A DNA stretch of 64,000 bases from Ambrosia x helenae (GCA_030844895.1 CM061227.1:75876575-75940574), one strand, 5' to 3'; positions 21,753-35,065 are shown, numbered from the stretch's first letter. Program-made: numbers and translations. The notes: generated by a model from the letters alone, not told the origin.

Positions 21753-23525
21753 TAGACCTGGCAATTTCAACCCATCTAGTTAAGTTTGGGTTTTTTTGGG
21801 TTTAAAATTTGACCTTATGGGTTAAAATGGGTTTAGTATAATTTTCAAGGGGGTTAGGATGGGTAATTTTAATAGTAGGAAATAAGTAAGTGGGTCATGA
21901 TGGGTATGTCAAAAAAAAAAAAAAAAAAACAAATGGGTCAGGATGAGTATTTTTAGATAACCATATACAAATCTGAATTAAAACTCACCCAACACCAAAA
22001 GCGTTGATGCCTCATAGAAATCAAGGTCATTAAAAACAAAAAATTATATCTTTTGCATTTGTTGATCACCCCAGTCGGTTCGAAACCGTTCGGGTCATTA
22101 ATGGACGACAATATCGAAACAACACGGGTCGTTAACGAGACCGATCTCATCGAAACAGTTCGAGTCGTTAGCGGGTTTGATCGAGTGCAAACGGTCTAGG
22201 TTGTTGACTGGCCCGTTCGGATCGATATGGTCTGGTCGTTGACGGGCCCGGTCGGGTCAAAACGGTCCGTGTTACAAACGGGATCGGTCAGGCCGAAACG
22301 GTCCGAGTCGCTAACGGGCACAGTCGGACCGAAACAGTACGGGTCGCTAAGGGACGAGTCAGGTTGAAACGGTCTGGGTAGTTACCCGGTCGGGTCGAAA
22401 CGATCCGGGTCGCTATGGGACTAGTCAGCTTGAAACGGTCTGGGTCGTTATAAGGCCCGGTCAGGTCGAAACGGTCCGGGTCGCTACGGGACGGGTCAGG
22501 TTGAAACGGTCTGGGTCTTTACTGGGCCCGGTCGGGTCGAAACGGTCCGGGTCGCTGCCGGGCCCGGCTGAGTCGAAATAGTCCGGGTAGCTACGGGTCG
22601 GGTCAGGTTGAAACGGTCTGGGTCGCTACGGGACGGGTCAGGTTGAAACGGTTTGGGTGGTTACGAGGCCCGGTTGGGTCGAAACGGTCCGGGTCGCTAC
22701 GGGACGGGTCCGTTGAAACGGTTCGGGTCGCAACGGGACGGGTCAGGTTGAAACGGTCCGGGTCGCTAGCGGGATTGGACGGGCCGAAACAGTCTGGGTC
22801 GCTACAGGACGGGTCAGGTTGAAACGGTCTGGTTCGTTACCGGGCCCGGTCGGGTCGGAACGGTCTGGGTCGCTACCGGGCCCGGCCGGGTAGAAACAGT
22901 TTGGGTCGCTACGGGACGGGTCAGGTTGAAACGGTCTGGGTCGTTACCGGGCCCCGTCGGGTCGAAACGGTCCGGGTCGCTACCGGGCCCGGCCGGGTCG
23001 AAACAGTCCGGGTAGCTACGGGTCGGGTTAGGTTGAAACGGTCCGGGTCGCTACGGGACGGGTCAGTTTGAAACGGTCTGGGTCGTTACCGGGCCCGGTT
23101 GGGTCGAAACGGTCCGGGTCGCTACTGGGCCCGGCCGGGTCGAAATGGTCCGGGTCGCTAGCGGGCCCCGGCGGGTCGAAGCAGTCCGGGTCAGGTTGAA
23201 ATGGTGTGGGTCGTTACCGGGCCCGGTTGGGTCGAAACGGTCCGAGTCGCTACCGGACCTGGCTTGGTCGAAACAGTCTGGGTCGAAACAGTTTGGTTTT
23301 TTTTCCTTTTTTTAGTTTTTTTTTACTTTTTAAATTTTTAACTTTTTATTGTTATTTTAATTTTTTTTTTTAAATTTTAATCTATTTTGATGTGAATCTA
23401 TCCTAATCCAAACCTTTCAGACCCAAACCCATCCTGACCTAACCCATTCTAACCTATTTTTATAATTTACCCATCTTGACCCAAACCTATCCTAACCCAT
23501 CAACCAACCCATTTTGCCACCCCTA
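21753..23525. mobile_element. hAT-type element containing a minisatellite
   Basis: Ends TAGACCTGGCAATTT and TTTTGCCACCCCTA are flanked by a perfect 8-bp duplication TCTGCAGC (21745-21752 and 23526-23533). The subterminal regions are rich in GGGTTT/AACCCA motifs. The central ~1.2 kb is a GC-rich tandem array. No transposase frame is seen. Confidence 0.8.
22070..23295. repeat. GC-rich minisatellite, ~35/36-bp units in ~71-bp dimers
   Basis: Repeats of the form GGGTCG(C/T)TAC, GGGACGGGTC or CGGGCCCGGTC, then GGTTGAAACGGTC or GGGTCGAAACGGTC. They alternate to give a dimer of about 71 bp, with over 30 monomers. It is strongly GC- and CpG-rich in an otherwise AT-rich region. Unit length is not a multiple of three and no long frame crosses it. 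Confidence 0.9.
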
Positions 23526-23533
23526 TCTGCAGC

Positions 23534-24260
23534 ACTTAGTTACCTGAAAGATATGTTTGAAAAGACGTTAATATATAAAATATTGGTGAGTTCACAAGTT
23601 TTTAGTTCCATAACAACATTTAACACAACATTTTAACCACAAAAACATGTGTGGAACGAACATAAGCAGTAACCTTTGTAAAAATAGTTAACTCCTACAA
23701 ACTATGACGAACAACCCTTAAGCCCACAGCCAAACCAAGACTAATATTGGATTAATATACCTTTACCTTATAATCACGGAAAGTTATTTAAACAACTTAA
23801 TAAAGGAGTGGGAGTGCAACCAGAAACTACCGTATGTTTCACCAATCACACATTATCAACTCACTTATACCCTACACTACCCCAAAATACCTTAGGGACA
23901 CTACCTACTACTTCCTCTCTCTATCTCTAAACTACACACACAAACACCACCACCTGCAAACACTACCCGATCCACCCAGGACGGTCTACTCAATCGGGTA
24001 CCAGGTACCCAAGCCCCTACCTAAAGTCCACACCATGTGCTGCCTAACTCAATATTTAGATGTAACTACTGGTATCAATCTATGTTCACTGTCATTTATA
24101 GTTCTTGGTATACATACAATACAAACTACAAACTACAAAGTACTATGTACTAGAATTTTGTAAAACTAAACAAAATTTGATTACCCAGCAATGCAAAACA
24201 TTACATTTAATCTGTTTAAAAAGGAATAGTATATATATATATATCATGTTTTTACATATT
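23534..24260. other. Spacer between repeats and RECQSIM 3' end
   Basis: The first ~100 bp look like the continuation of an old LTR. The remainder has no gene; the open frame at 23834-24163 lacks any recognisable domain. (TA)n near 24231-24245 is close to the RECQSIM stop. Confidence 0.35.
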
Positions 24261-27200
24261 TTACTTTGAAAGCTTAGCAGCTAATCTCCCTCGAACGGTT
24301 TGCTTGTTCGTTCGCCGTGGTCGTTTCCATGGTCGATTTCTTGACAACCTCTGCTTACGAATCTCGGGATCAGCCCATCCTTTTCCCCATTCTACAAAAG
24401 AAGAATAAGATTTGGGCCTATTTTCGGAGAGCAACATATCTGCTTCGGGCAAAACATTAAAAGCTTGCTCCATCTCTGTTTCAGCAAATGCAAACTCCAA
24501 CCCGAGTTTTGTTGGCTCGGGATATTTTATCTGAACATGAGCCTGCAAAGATGGAGTAAAAAAATCAGTGCAAGTAACTACTAGGATATCACCAATCACT
24601 ACAACACAAAAGATACCCAGCAATCGCGGGTTAGACCGTCTACTTTTTTGTGTTGCCTATTGCGAGTTTCATTCTCAACTTTCAGTGGATTAACAGCATG
24701 CAATGTGGGTCACACCAATTGAATTGAAACTTTGTATTATTATCAGTCCCTTATACCAAATGTAAGGTCCCTTCAATGTTACAGCTAGGCCATGTGTAGT
24801 TTGTAGGGGGCCACGAATCTAACTGCTCAGGTTGGGTAACGTGTCAGAAAGACTAAAGTTTAATGCTTGATCCGACTCGTCAAAACATTTGTCCATTTTC
24901 GTAAAAGTCCATAACAATTAATGTGTTACATAAGATTACAAAGTAAAACGTTAAACTAATAATCTATAGTTTTTAATAAAGTGATTAAGCATTTGAAAAC
25001 ACGCTGGGTGACTCCCGACCCATTTGACTCATACAACCCAGTTGACCCGTTCTGATATTAGCTAAGGTTTATAAATTCACCCATCTGACCTTTGAAGATA
25101 CCATACAGTTCAAATGCAAGCAAAAAAAATCTATGCAGCTCAAGGCGCCAAAAAAGCCGCAGGCCCGAAACACAGAAGGCGCAATAACAAAAAAATAATA
25201 CACGCACATGTATATAATTATAGTCCCCAAAGTCTTATGTAGCACTGAGATGGGTACGGTAACGGGGTATGAGGACAATACGGGAACAGGTAACGGCAAA
25301 ACAAAAATCCAAGATACGGGTACGGCAAAGTTTACGGCAATAAAAAATATATTAAAGAAATTCTGCATTGCTTTTCGATTTTAGTCATAATTCATTAAAC
25401 AAGTTGTCTTTTATAATATATAATTAAATTATATATGTTATAAATTTAATTTAATAATCAAAGTATCAAACCAATTGCCATCCACTAATCATCCGTTAGG
25501 ACCGTTACCACTATTGACTTTTAAAACTCAGCATAGACGCATAAAACCAAATTCTTTCTTTCTTCGTCTCTCTGTCTAAATCTCCACTAACTGCTTAGAT
25601 ATGAAGAATGGATGGTGGGCACAGGCAAAGGCGTCCCCGAGGATTTATGAGTACTGCACCCTAATTGCCGTTCCCATGCTTCATAGCCCCAAACATAATT
25701 AGCAATTAAATTCATCTACCAGTATCAAAAATGTCAAAAACCTTTCAAATTATCGAATTAAAAAAATATAACATAACTAGTTGTATACAAGCTACGAAAA
25801 ATAAAAACCTTTTAAAATCTTTGCAGTATCTGTTAATTCTACCACAATTAGCAAAAAAGTAGTCCAACATAAAATAGAGAAATCCCAAAAAAGAACAAAA
25901 AGCTGCCCGGCATCAAAAATAAAGAAAAGCAAGGCAGCAGAAAAAACCAATAGGTCGAGCACACAAGAGTATCAGTGAGTGTTATCATAATGGCATCAGC
26001 CATAATATTAGAAAGCAAGTAACTTTAAGCATATGTGTGTGGTTTAATATATATTACCTTGTCATCTCCCTCTCTAAGAAACCCTTTGTCTTCCAGGATA
26101 CGTACGAGACCTCGCCACCATAAGAGATCAGTGGTAGCAAGCTGTTGATTCTGTGCATACAAGACCCCAGTTATCAATAGTATTGTTAATAGCAGCATAG
26201 TTGATGTCATAGTTGTTGACATGTTCAGATACAAACTAAAAGAATGATGCCATGCCACATAAACTTCAAAAATGGAATTAAAAAACATGAAAAAAAAAAA
26301 AAAAAAAAAAAAAAAACTACGCAAACATTAAAACTTGACCCTCTATCGGTCTCAATTTAAATGCAGTGAATGGAGAAACAAAAAGAACTTGTCAATTTAA
26401 CCTTCTTTTGGAAAACACCCCTCAACCTCCCCCAAAATATTATCATTTCATACCCTATTTATTGAGTATTTTGAAGGGATTCAAAGGTCTTTTAAGAGAG
26501 GAAATACAAATAATAGATTGAGAAAATAAAATAAATTACAAATCAATTTTCTGAAAATAATACCTGTTCCTGAATTCTGCGAACAAACATCTTGACATTT
26601 GGCTTCTCCATGCATATTTTATGATTATAGTTATCATCATCATAAGAGCTCTCCATATAGCTTCTTTTATCCTGGATGTTAGCATGCGCATTATATTATA
26701 AAATCAAGGAAATTCAAATTTAGGATGTACAAGATAAACATGAAATGATTCTGGCTTAAGCAATCCATCCTACGATCTTGGTTTACATTAGAGGTTTTTC
26801 GGGGATCACTTTTTATAAAAGCATGATGATTGCACAGAATTAACCAGCCTCCAAGCATCAATCTGCAGATGATATATTGGTTTTAAAAATACGGAAGAAT
26901 TTCCGAGGCCTTTAGGTCCCAAAAGTAGAGGAGTGAGGCGCATGCATCACGCACGTGAGGTGTTGCTCTATGTACAACCAAATAAGCTTTATTTACAGAC
27001 AGAAGTTGCATCCCTCTTATCTGATTTACATATCAACCTTTGGTTATTTTCAGATATCAGTCTCCTACGGACCATAATTATGACCCAGAAGTACATGAGG
27101 CGCCACATCCAGCCGTTGAGGCATTTTCCAATATGCCTCGTGTCTCAGGCGACCTTTCAAAACCAATGATGATATAATTACTTTCTATTGACACAACAAA

Positions 27201-30200
27201 ATGGAAATGGAAATTGTTAACAAGGGGTTACCTAAGTAATTGCACGTATCTTAACTAGGGTGGTGGTATCATATTGGCTCATTGTCCACCAATGACCGTT
27301 GCATATTATTAAATAAGAAAAACCCTTCAAGGTTAGCTTGTTGACGTCTTGACAAAACCACTTCCTGTTTTACGCATTAACTTTATACGTAACAAATTGG
27401 GCATGGCTGACATCGGGAGTGTTAAAATAAGGTTATGCTGCAAGTATTCTATATGTAAATTAAGATTTTGTATTATATTGGCACATGGCCCACCGTTGCG
27501 CACTATACACTTTGCATATTATTAAATAAATGAAAAACATTGACGGAAAGTAAACATTTATGCTAAGCAGTTAATGCGCTAAAATATCGGATATCGGTCA
27601 AGGACCGATATTTGAGATATCGGTTATCGCAGTGAGATATTGGTAACTTTTATATCATGCAAAATTTATATATATATATATCATGGTTATCAAAGGCGTG
27701 AGGCGCACTCAAGGCGCTTAGGCTCCGCCTGTGGCCTAGGCGAGAAGCGCAAAAAAAGCGCGGGCCTGAGAAAAAAAAAACGCAAATAAAAAATCACCAA
27801 ATCATTACAAATAACAATCATCTTATAAAATAATATAAATATGGACTGGCTGATTTAGCCATACATGCTAAAAGGATTAACAGGCCTTTGATAACTATGT
27901 AGTAGACAAAATCAGTTTATGGTAAATCAATGAGTTGAGGTGTTTATATATTGAAAAATAATTCAATATCTATATGTGTTTTAAAAATCAAATATATTTA
28001 AAATAAAAAAAAAAAGATTTGATTGAGATTTATATATATCTCTATAAATTGGTAAGTAGTGGTCGATTATATTAGTTAGGGGACTAGGTTTAAAAAAGCA
28101 GACCGTGGCTTTTTTTTTTATCTTGGAGGGAAAAGCGGGATTGGGTGGCTTCTAGGAATTGGTCGCCTAGGCGGTCAAGGCGATGGCTTTTGATAACTAT
28201 GATATATATAGCAATTTAACACTAACAACTCAATATACTCTCCTACCATTAACAAATAAACCTTTTACAACTTGCAAAATACTAACAATTGTAGCAAGTG
28301 GAAACTTATTAACTTGGTTTAAAAAAGCGCGCCACCGGCGCCTAGGAAAAGCGCTTTTTTGGCCTGATGCGCTCAACTACATGAAGCGCGCTTGAGGCGG
28401 CAAGGTGCCGCCTCAGTCAAAATTAGGGTTTTTTTGGCCAAAAGTCAAAATCAGGGTTTTTTTTTTAAGATTTTCAAGTGTGTTTCGGCTTCAATGCATG
28501 TTTAATGAAGTGTTTAAGTGTGTTTTATAATTATGGTATTGTGTTTAGGATTGATTAACAAGTAGAATATGTAGTACTGGCTTGTATAAATATTTTCTCT
28601 TTTTTACCTTGGGCGCCTCACATACGTGAAGCTCTCGCCTTACGCTTTAAGCCCCGTGCCTCGGATTTTGGAACCAAAACGCCTCGAAGCGCCTCGCGCT
28701 TTTTTAAAACCAAGCTTATTAAGACTTAAAACACTAATATTAAACACTAACAATTAACTAAGACTTAAAACCCTAATGGCAGCAATAACAATAAAGAGGA
28801 ATGGAAGAACCAAGAAAAAAGGGACTCATATCGGGAATATCGGTGATATATCGGCCAAATATCGGTCAATATCGCCGATATTATCAGTACCAATATTTTG
28901 ACCGATATTTTGTATCGATATCTCAGTTGATGACTGATAACCGATATATTGGCCGACTTAACTGCTCAGCATTTATGTTGACAATAGAATACTCACATAA
29001 TGAGCAACAATCATCTGCATGATAATTCGAGCTTCATCAATCAAATTTTTCTTTTCGGGAGGTCCATTAACACAAACATCGCATCTGAAAATACAATTAA
29101 GATATTATTATGAAACTAAAATAAGATAAACAAAATGTAAAAAAAAAACTAAAAAAAAAAGATTAAGGGGTTGGTTGATTAAGTGCTGAATCATTAAGAG
29201 GTCTGAATGGTTAAGTGCTGAATCATTTAGTTGAACCTCTTAATGGTTAGTTTTGTTGTCCCACATTGGTAGGAGAGCCTCGTTAAGGTTCAGCCTAGTT
29301 CAGTGCTTAATGGTTCAGCTACATCCTAAAGTCTTAATGGTTCAACCTTAACCATTCCATTCAGAAGCTGAAACAAACGCGCTGAGCATTCAGCGCTAAA
29401 TTATTCAGAGCCTCATTAAGAGGCTACCAAACAGCCCCTAAAACTAAAGAAATTTACATCTGTTTATATATTACATCTGTTGATCACACACCATGCAGAA
29501 ACATAATTTATAAACATGTATACATTAAATGAAGGCACATTCAGTAAACTTGGCATACGTTTACATCTCTTCTATTAGAGATAATTTACCATATAAGATT
29601 TCACTTAATTTCACAAATTCTATGCGATTATAACCTACGTCAGTTCATGCAAATCTATCTGTGTTGGCAAGGAGTCAAAACAAAATGAGCAAACAGAGCT
29701 TATGGTAGATTAGTTAAACTGTTTGGGTTATGAACCAAAGGTTTGGGTTCGATACCAGCTTACTATACATTTTGCCTTTCTCCAGACAAGGAACAAAAAA
29801 AATATTGAAAACAAAGAAAACACATAAACAACAACATTCCGTTAATTAAAATCACAAGCAATAAAGAAATATTAGCAAAGAAAGGAACCCTGCACCATAT
29901 TAACCAGAATGCCATGTATTAATATTCTAAAAAAAACAAAAATGCCATGATTATCAAAGCTAGGAAGGAAAGAATCTGACATACAGATGACAACTATCAT
30001 CGCTAAAATCCTCCCCAAAATATTGTACTAGCATCTGGGCTCGGCATCTAGAAGTACGCATAGCGTATCTGCATAGCATAAAAAAGGAATCACGAAACAC
30101 AAATTTGATTGAAAAAAAAAGATAAAAATCTTGAAAGGATAACTAAAATTGAACCTGAAGCAATCAGATAACATCTTATATGCCTGTCTAGTCTGTTCTT

Positions 30201-33200
30201 CACTTCTTCGATTTGGAAGAAGCGATGGCATTCTTGATAAATTTGCATAGAGAACTATTAAATAAAGCACAAAAAGTTGGTATAAATTAACCAAAATTGA
30301 TTTAGGAAACCAGAAAAATGTTGAATTTTTGAGCAAAATGGAATGATGAGGCGAGCGACAGGTTATAACAATCGCTTTAACATCAGATAACAATTATGAA
30401 AAAGAAAATTAACAACTAAAAATGACGTTAGTAAAAAGGGTCCTTTTATAGCTAATACAGAGATAAACTTCAATCACAGATGTCTATTTGAAAAACCAAC
30501 TTGTTTTTCAGTCTGTGATAGTAAAGAACTTTCTTGTGACGTTTCACAAAACTGTCATAAAAATTATTTGAAAGGCCAAGCTTTTGAAGCGTGTCAAGAT
30601 GAATAGGCTGTTATGTGATAAGAAAATTATTGTAAATCTTTTATACAGTTCTTCATGAAATAGACTTGTTAAATTTGATGTTACAAAAATCTAGTCACAC
30701 GCTAAAAAAGGGAGTAAAAAATAAGCGCAATTAAAAAAGTTGGAATATTGTTAGAGATACTATATGCAACTATTAAATAATTATAGATAAACCGCAACGA
30801 TCCAACAGTTATAATCATCAAAGTAGAGTAAACAAATTTTTGGTAAGTTAAATGGTAGATGGCATGCTACCTTAGCAAACATATTAGTTTTGTCAGCTAA
30901 TAACAGCAATGTCCTAAATGCAGTGACTATAATCACTCATTAGTTTTGAAAGTCATAATTGATAGTTTCAAAGAAATGTGATGACCATTATATAATTATG
31001 ATCACATGTTAACGCATTAATTATTTACTGGACAAACAAGTGCTTCTGCATAAACCCAAACCCGTTTTGACCCATAACAAACCCAACCCTTTTTCCACCT
31101 CTATTAACCATAATCATAGTGAGAGTCCCTCACCGCAATCTGCCAATTTTCCATCCCTTCCAGCTCTACCTGCTTCTTGGTAATATGCTTCCAAACTCTG
31201 AACATAAAAGCAGCTATCAGAAGTTGATGCACGCTTTACTACCAGTATTTTTTAAAAATAAAAACTGCTTTACATGTACAAAACTGGAAGTTGGAAAAAT
31301 GAATTATGTATATACCAGCAAATCAGGAATGTAGTTGATTAATCGTAAGGATGGGCAGGTCAGGCAGGTGGATTAATAGGTCAAAATTGAATTTTATGTA
31401 CGAAACCGGGCTGATCGCCTTAAGAAAAAATTGCCGGTTCTTTTTATAATGTAAATAGTTTACCCATTTGTCCCATTATCAACAGAACACAAACCAGAGT
31501 TTACCCATTTTCACATAAATGTGTTGAAAATTGATGCCAACCAGTTTCACGAGCATAGTATACCTGTGGCCAGCCATAGTGAATGATCCTTCTAACATTT
31601 AACTTGTCAATACCCATACCGAAAGCAATTGTTGCAACAACCACCTGGGGAACATATACATACAAAAAAGGCTTGGTAGTAGATTCGAAACATTTGTCAG
31701 CTGCTAAAAGCATATTATGTTAAGTTAAATCATAAGATTGTTTCACTTTGTCATGTAAATTATGTCCTCCAGCAAACATAAAATTAGGTGACAGGTACCC
31801 TACCAGCTTTACACATTAAGAATGGATATGTTTGGTTTAGTACAAAAGGATGAATACACTTCATGAAGTGTGCTCAAAAGAAAAACGATGATAAATCAAC
31901 GGATACTCATATTTGGAAAATAAAACAACCCCTAGGAATTTTACAGCACTAACTCATACATAAAACACAGCGGCTAATCCATGTAAACATTCTCCTCAAG
32001 AAACAAAGTGAGTGCATTATGAATATCCAATACGCAAAGTAACAAATAGTGAATAACATTCAAAAAGTGTATTTTTATTAAAGTTTAGAAGTAGTAGTTC
32101 ACAAATTCACCTACAATCATCTTTATAGATGTTTGGTTATCAATGAGTTAAATTTACGAGTCTGTGGATAATACTATTAGCAGCAACTTGTGCAAGTTCA
32201 CACTTAAATATCTATAGTCTCGGGGAGCTTTATGTAATATAATATATATGTGTGTGTGTGTGCGTGTGCGTGTCTTGTATATTCAATCGTAAGATATGAC
32301 ATAATGAGATCCAAAGACTTTCAAATACAAATAATAACAAACGGAATAAGAGCAAGTGAGCAACCTAGAAAACTATCACATTTGTTCGTAAGATATGTGA
32401 TCCATACCTGTAATGCATTTTCATGAAATTCCTTGTGCACCTGCCTAAGTTGTGATTTGGGCAGCTGATAGGTAAAGAAAAAAGAAACTATGAGAAGACT
32501 GAGATTGAATGGTTCACTCACATGGAAATAAGAACATTGTAAGAAGACTATGAAAGAGAAGAAAAGTGGATGCCTTCCCAACAACAGGCATCAAACAGCC
32601 AAAGTAATGGATACAACAATAAGATTAATTACATAGAAACGTAACCAACATTGTTCCAATTTCTATTTCAGATAAATATCTTTTTTTTTTTTTGACATTT
32701 AAAAAATAAATAAAAAACCCTCTGAACTTTCAAAAATTTTAATTTAAGGGAATCCATGTCAAAAAATGATGACGTGGCAGTACATTTGACAGTTTGACCA
32801 TGTTGACTGTGTTTTTTATAGATAAGAATAGCAGAAATATACCTTTGCATGATAAGCAGCAGCCTTTACACCGCATCTACAGAGATACTTTGCAATGCTT
32901 AATGTTTCTTTCCTGGTTGGGACATAAATGATTGTTAGCCCTTCTTCTGTCTTCCCTTCACAAACATCCAAATCCTTTGTTGATGATTGTCCATCAAACT
33001 CTCCACAGGTAACTGCATTAATGATGATTTATGTAATGTATGAATGTAATCAGAAGCATAATATGTGTTTTGACAATAAATTAAAAGACCAGCCTAGCAG
33101 CCTTTAGAACAAGAGATACAACAGTCAACAGCCTTTAAAAATATTCCCTAAACCCTTCAGTCATATGATTTTCTTTCTCCATCTCCACTAGAACATTGTC

Positions 33201-33917
33201 AATGACAATCAAAAGATAAAAAAATAATTTGTGATCCTGTCCTAACATGCATCATAAAACGAGGTATATCGCAGAGGCAAAAGAAAAGGTTACCATCAAA
33301 GTCATCAACATCTATCAACAGGTCACTCTCATCTTCAAGAAATTCAACGGACAATTTTTTGTCTCTTTGGCAAAGTTACATCATCATCATCGTCTTCTTC
33401 ACTTTCAGAAGCCCTTTCCTCCAAGTTGTATATTTCATCTCGACTAGATGTTCCAACTGAAATGTTTTCAAGTGGCAGATTAGTCTTTTTACTGTACTTT
33501 TGGTGTCTATTTTTACTGTATGCTTCAATCAATTCACAGAAGTCTTTCTCATAAGAAGATGAAGATGTTCTACTATGCTTCACCTACAAATAGCAGAAAT
33601 TTAATAAAAAAAAAACATACTGATCAGAACGTCAAGAACGCAACAGGTTAGGATATTATGTTTCTTGCATTCTTATTGACAACAGTATTTGAACTCCCCT
33701 TTTTATATAATAAGAAAAAGACTTCTAACTGCAACCTAAAGATTCAAAGTACTAAACTACCCACATCAAGATTAAGGCTCAAAAGGCTGGGAAAGAATTT
33801 TAGTTGAAATTAAGTAGTTTTACATTTTAGTTAGCCAACATAAATTAAAAAACTCAACTCATATGCATCCCTACTACAAAATCTTTAGGTGGTGGTTGGA
33901 TATAAACAAACGCGTTT

Positions 33918-33948
<31 letters not shown>

Positions 33949-35065
33949 AAACATAACATGTAAGGCTCAGAATGAAATGAAGTAACTGAAAACCGAAGAT
34001 TTGGACGGAAAAAGGAGGTGAGAACAATCATTGGATCCTCTGACATACGCAATGATTTAAGAATATCTTCCCGAACTCGAGTGGTGGCAGTAGCAGTCAA
34101 TGCCATTATGGGTATATCAAACTGCAAAAATGGCAACTTTTTTGCATTGAAGTTGTCTCTCAGTGCAGACAAACGCCTGAAATTTACAATGTTATTATTA
34201 TGTTTGCAACTGAGAAAACAGTCAAGAGTGTGAAATGCAAACCTGTAATCAGGTCGAAAATCATGACCCCACTTGGAGACGCAGTGAACTTCATCAATTG
34301 CAAATAAAGCAATTCCACGCTGTTCTGCAAGGCTTTCAAGTGGTTTTATCAATCTGCACAGACACCAAAAATTTGAAAAATAAAAATAAAAATAAAAACA
34401 AAAATTTGAAAAATTATATATATAACAAAAAAGATGATTAAACCTCAAGATCGTCTCAGGGCACACGTAGATAATCTCATACATCCCTCTCATTGCTTTC
34501 TGCTGAACACTTTGATCAACCTGTCCAGATCCAAGAAAACAAGCAGACACACCATGTTTTGCTAGTTTCAAGCACTGGTCATGCATCAAACTTATCAAGG
34601 GCGAAATCACCACCACAACCTTCCCGGTTAACAACGCCGGAATTTGAAAACATAAGGATTTCCCCGATCCCGTTGCAGCAAGAACAAGGCAGTCTTTTTG
34701 GGCTACCCAGGCTCCCAAAGCTTCCCTTTGGAATCTCTTTAACGAAGGATAACCAAAATGCTTCTGCAGCAACTTATTAGCTCTACCTTCCCAATCTTCA
34801 TCGGAATGTACTATCGAGACCGACGAAGGCAGCTTGTTGCTAGATTGCAGATGATCCATGATGCTCGATTGTCGCAGTCCCCTAACCGACTGTTTTCCAG
34901 CATCTCTTTCCCTTGAAACTTTGTTGCATCCATTCAAAATGAAATCAATTGCATTGTTTAACGAGGGACCAACTTCTTTTATGGCTTCTCTCGCCTCCGA
35001 AATCTCAAATCCATGCTCATCAGTTCCGCAATCACGACATCAGAAGCTAAATTGCTCCCATCCAT
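24261..35065 (-). CDS. RECQSIM: RecQ-type DNA helicase, SIM subfamily (14 exons, two frame breaks)
   Basis: An ATP-dependent 3'-5' DNA helicase of nuclear DNA repair and recombination. Exons (descending): 34444-35065, 34243-34353, 33987-34176, 33294-33583, 32843-33012, 32408-32464, 31564-31644, 31134-31197, 30155-30254, 29985-30068, 28997-29084, 26564-26671, 26058-26150, 24261-24542. All have GT-AG borders and phase-consistent joins; about 779 aa. Motifs in order: UBA-like N-terminus, FGYPSLKRFQREALG (motif 0), AATGSGKS (Walker A), DEVH, ALTATATTR, IIYVPTRKE, ATIAFGMGIDK, QEAGRAGRDG. Four zinc cysteines follow (CRAQ, DSC, LC, DVC), then an RQC winged-helix-like LLWWRGLVRILEDKGFL. An acidic insertion (SESEEDDDDD) splits the helicase core, the hallmark of the SIM type. 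Reading-frame breaks occur near 35011 (UBA-like part) and 33353 (an A run). Either could be an assembly error or a real lesion. Confidence 0.88.
26284..26316. repeat. Poly-A/T tract in RECQSIM intron 12
   Basis: An uninterrupted run of about 27 A on the plus strand, within the intron between exons 12 and 13. Confidence 0.8.
27682..28201. mobile_element. Nested palindromic element (GGCGC-rich), first
   Basis: Left end CATGGTTATCAAAGGCGTGA and right end GGCTTTTGATAACTATGAT are inverted copies. The interior carries GGCGCTTAGG and CGCCTAGGCGG motifs. It lies in a TA-rich context, so the TSD cannot be resolved. It belongs to the same general type as the element at 28313-28714. Confidence 0.6.
28313..28714. 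mobile_element. Nested hAT-like element (GCGCC-rich), second
   Basis: Ends CTTGGTTTAAAAAAGCGCG and CGCGCTTTTTTAAAACCAAG are flanked by a perfect 8-bp duplication CTTATTAA (28305-28312 and 28715-28722). 402 bp, non-coding, with GAGGCGC/GCGCCTC motifs near the ends. Confidence 0.8.
29167..29438. mobile_element. Tourist-type MITE in RECQSIM intron 10
   Basis: Ends GGGGTTGGTTG and CCAAACAGCCCC are flanked by TAA (29164-29166 and 29439-29441). The interior has CATTAAGAGG and CATTCAG motifs shared with the MITE at 51809-52396, so the two are family members. Confidence 0.7.
33919..33951. repeat. (TAAA)n microsatellite
   Basis: About eight AAAT/TAAA units in RECQSIM intron 3. Confidence 0.85.

Larger units (their letters stand above)
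27563..28969. mobile_element. hAT-like element in RECQSIM intron 11 (outer)
   Basis: Ends CTAAGCAGTTAA and TTAACTGCTCAG are flanked by an 8-bp duplication CATTTATG (27555-27562 and 28970-28977). Subterminal sequences are rich in ATATCGG/CCGATAT. Two smaller palindromic elements are nested inside. Exon 11 begins only about 27 bp beyond its right end. Confidence 0.7.

Noticed and set aside
23834..24163. 109-codon plus-strand open frame near the RECQSIM 3' end
   Set aside because: No recognised domain, odd composition, no start context or splice evidence; probably chance.
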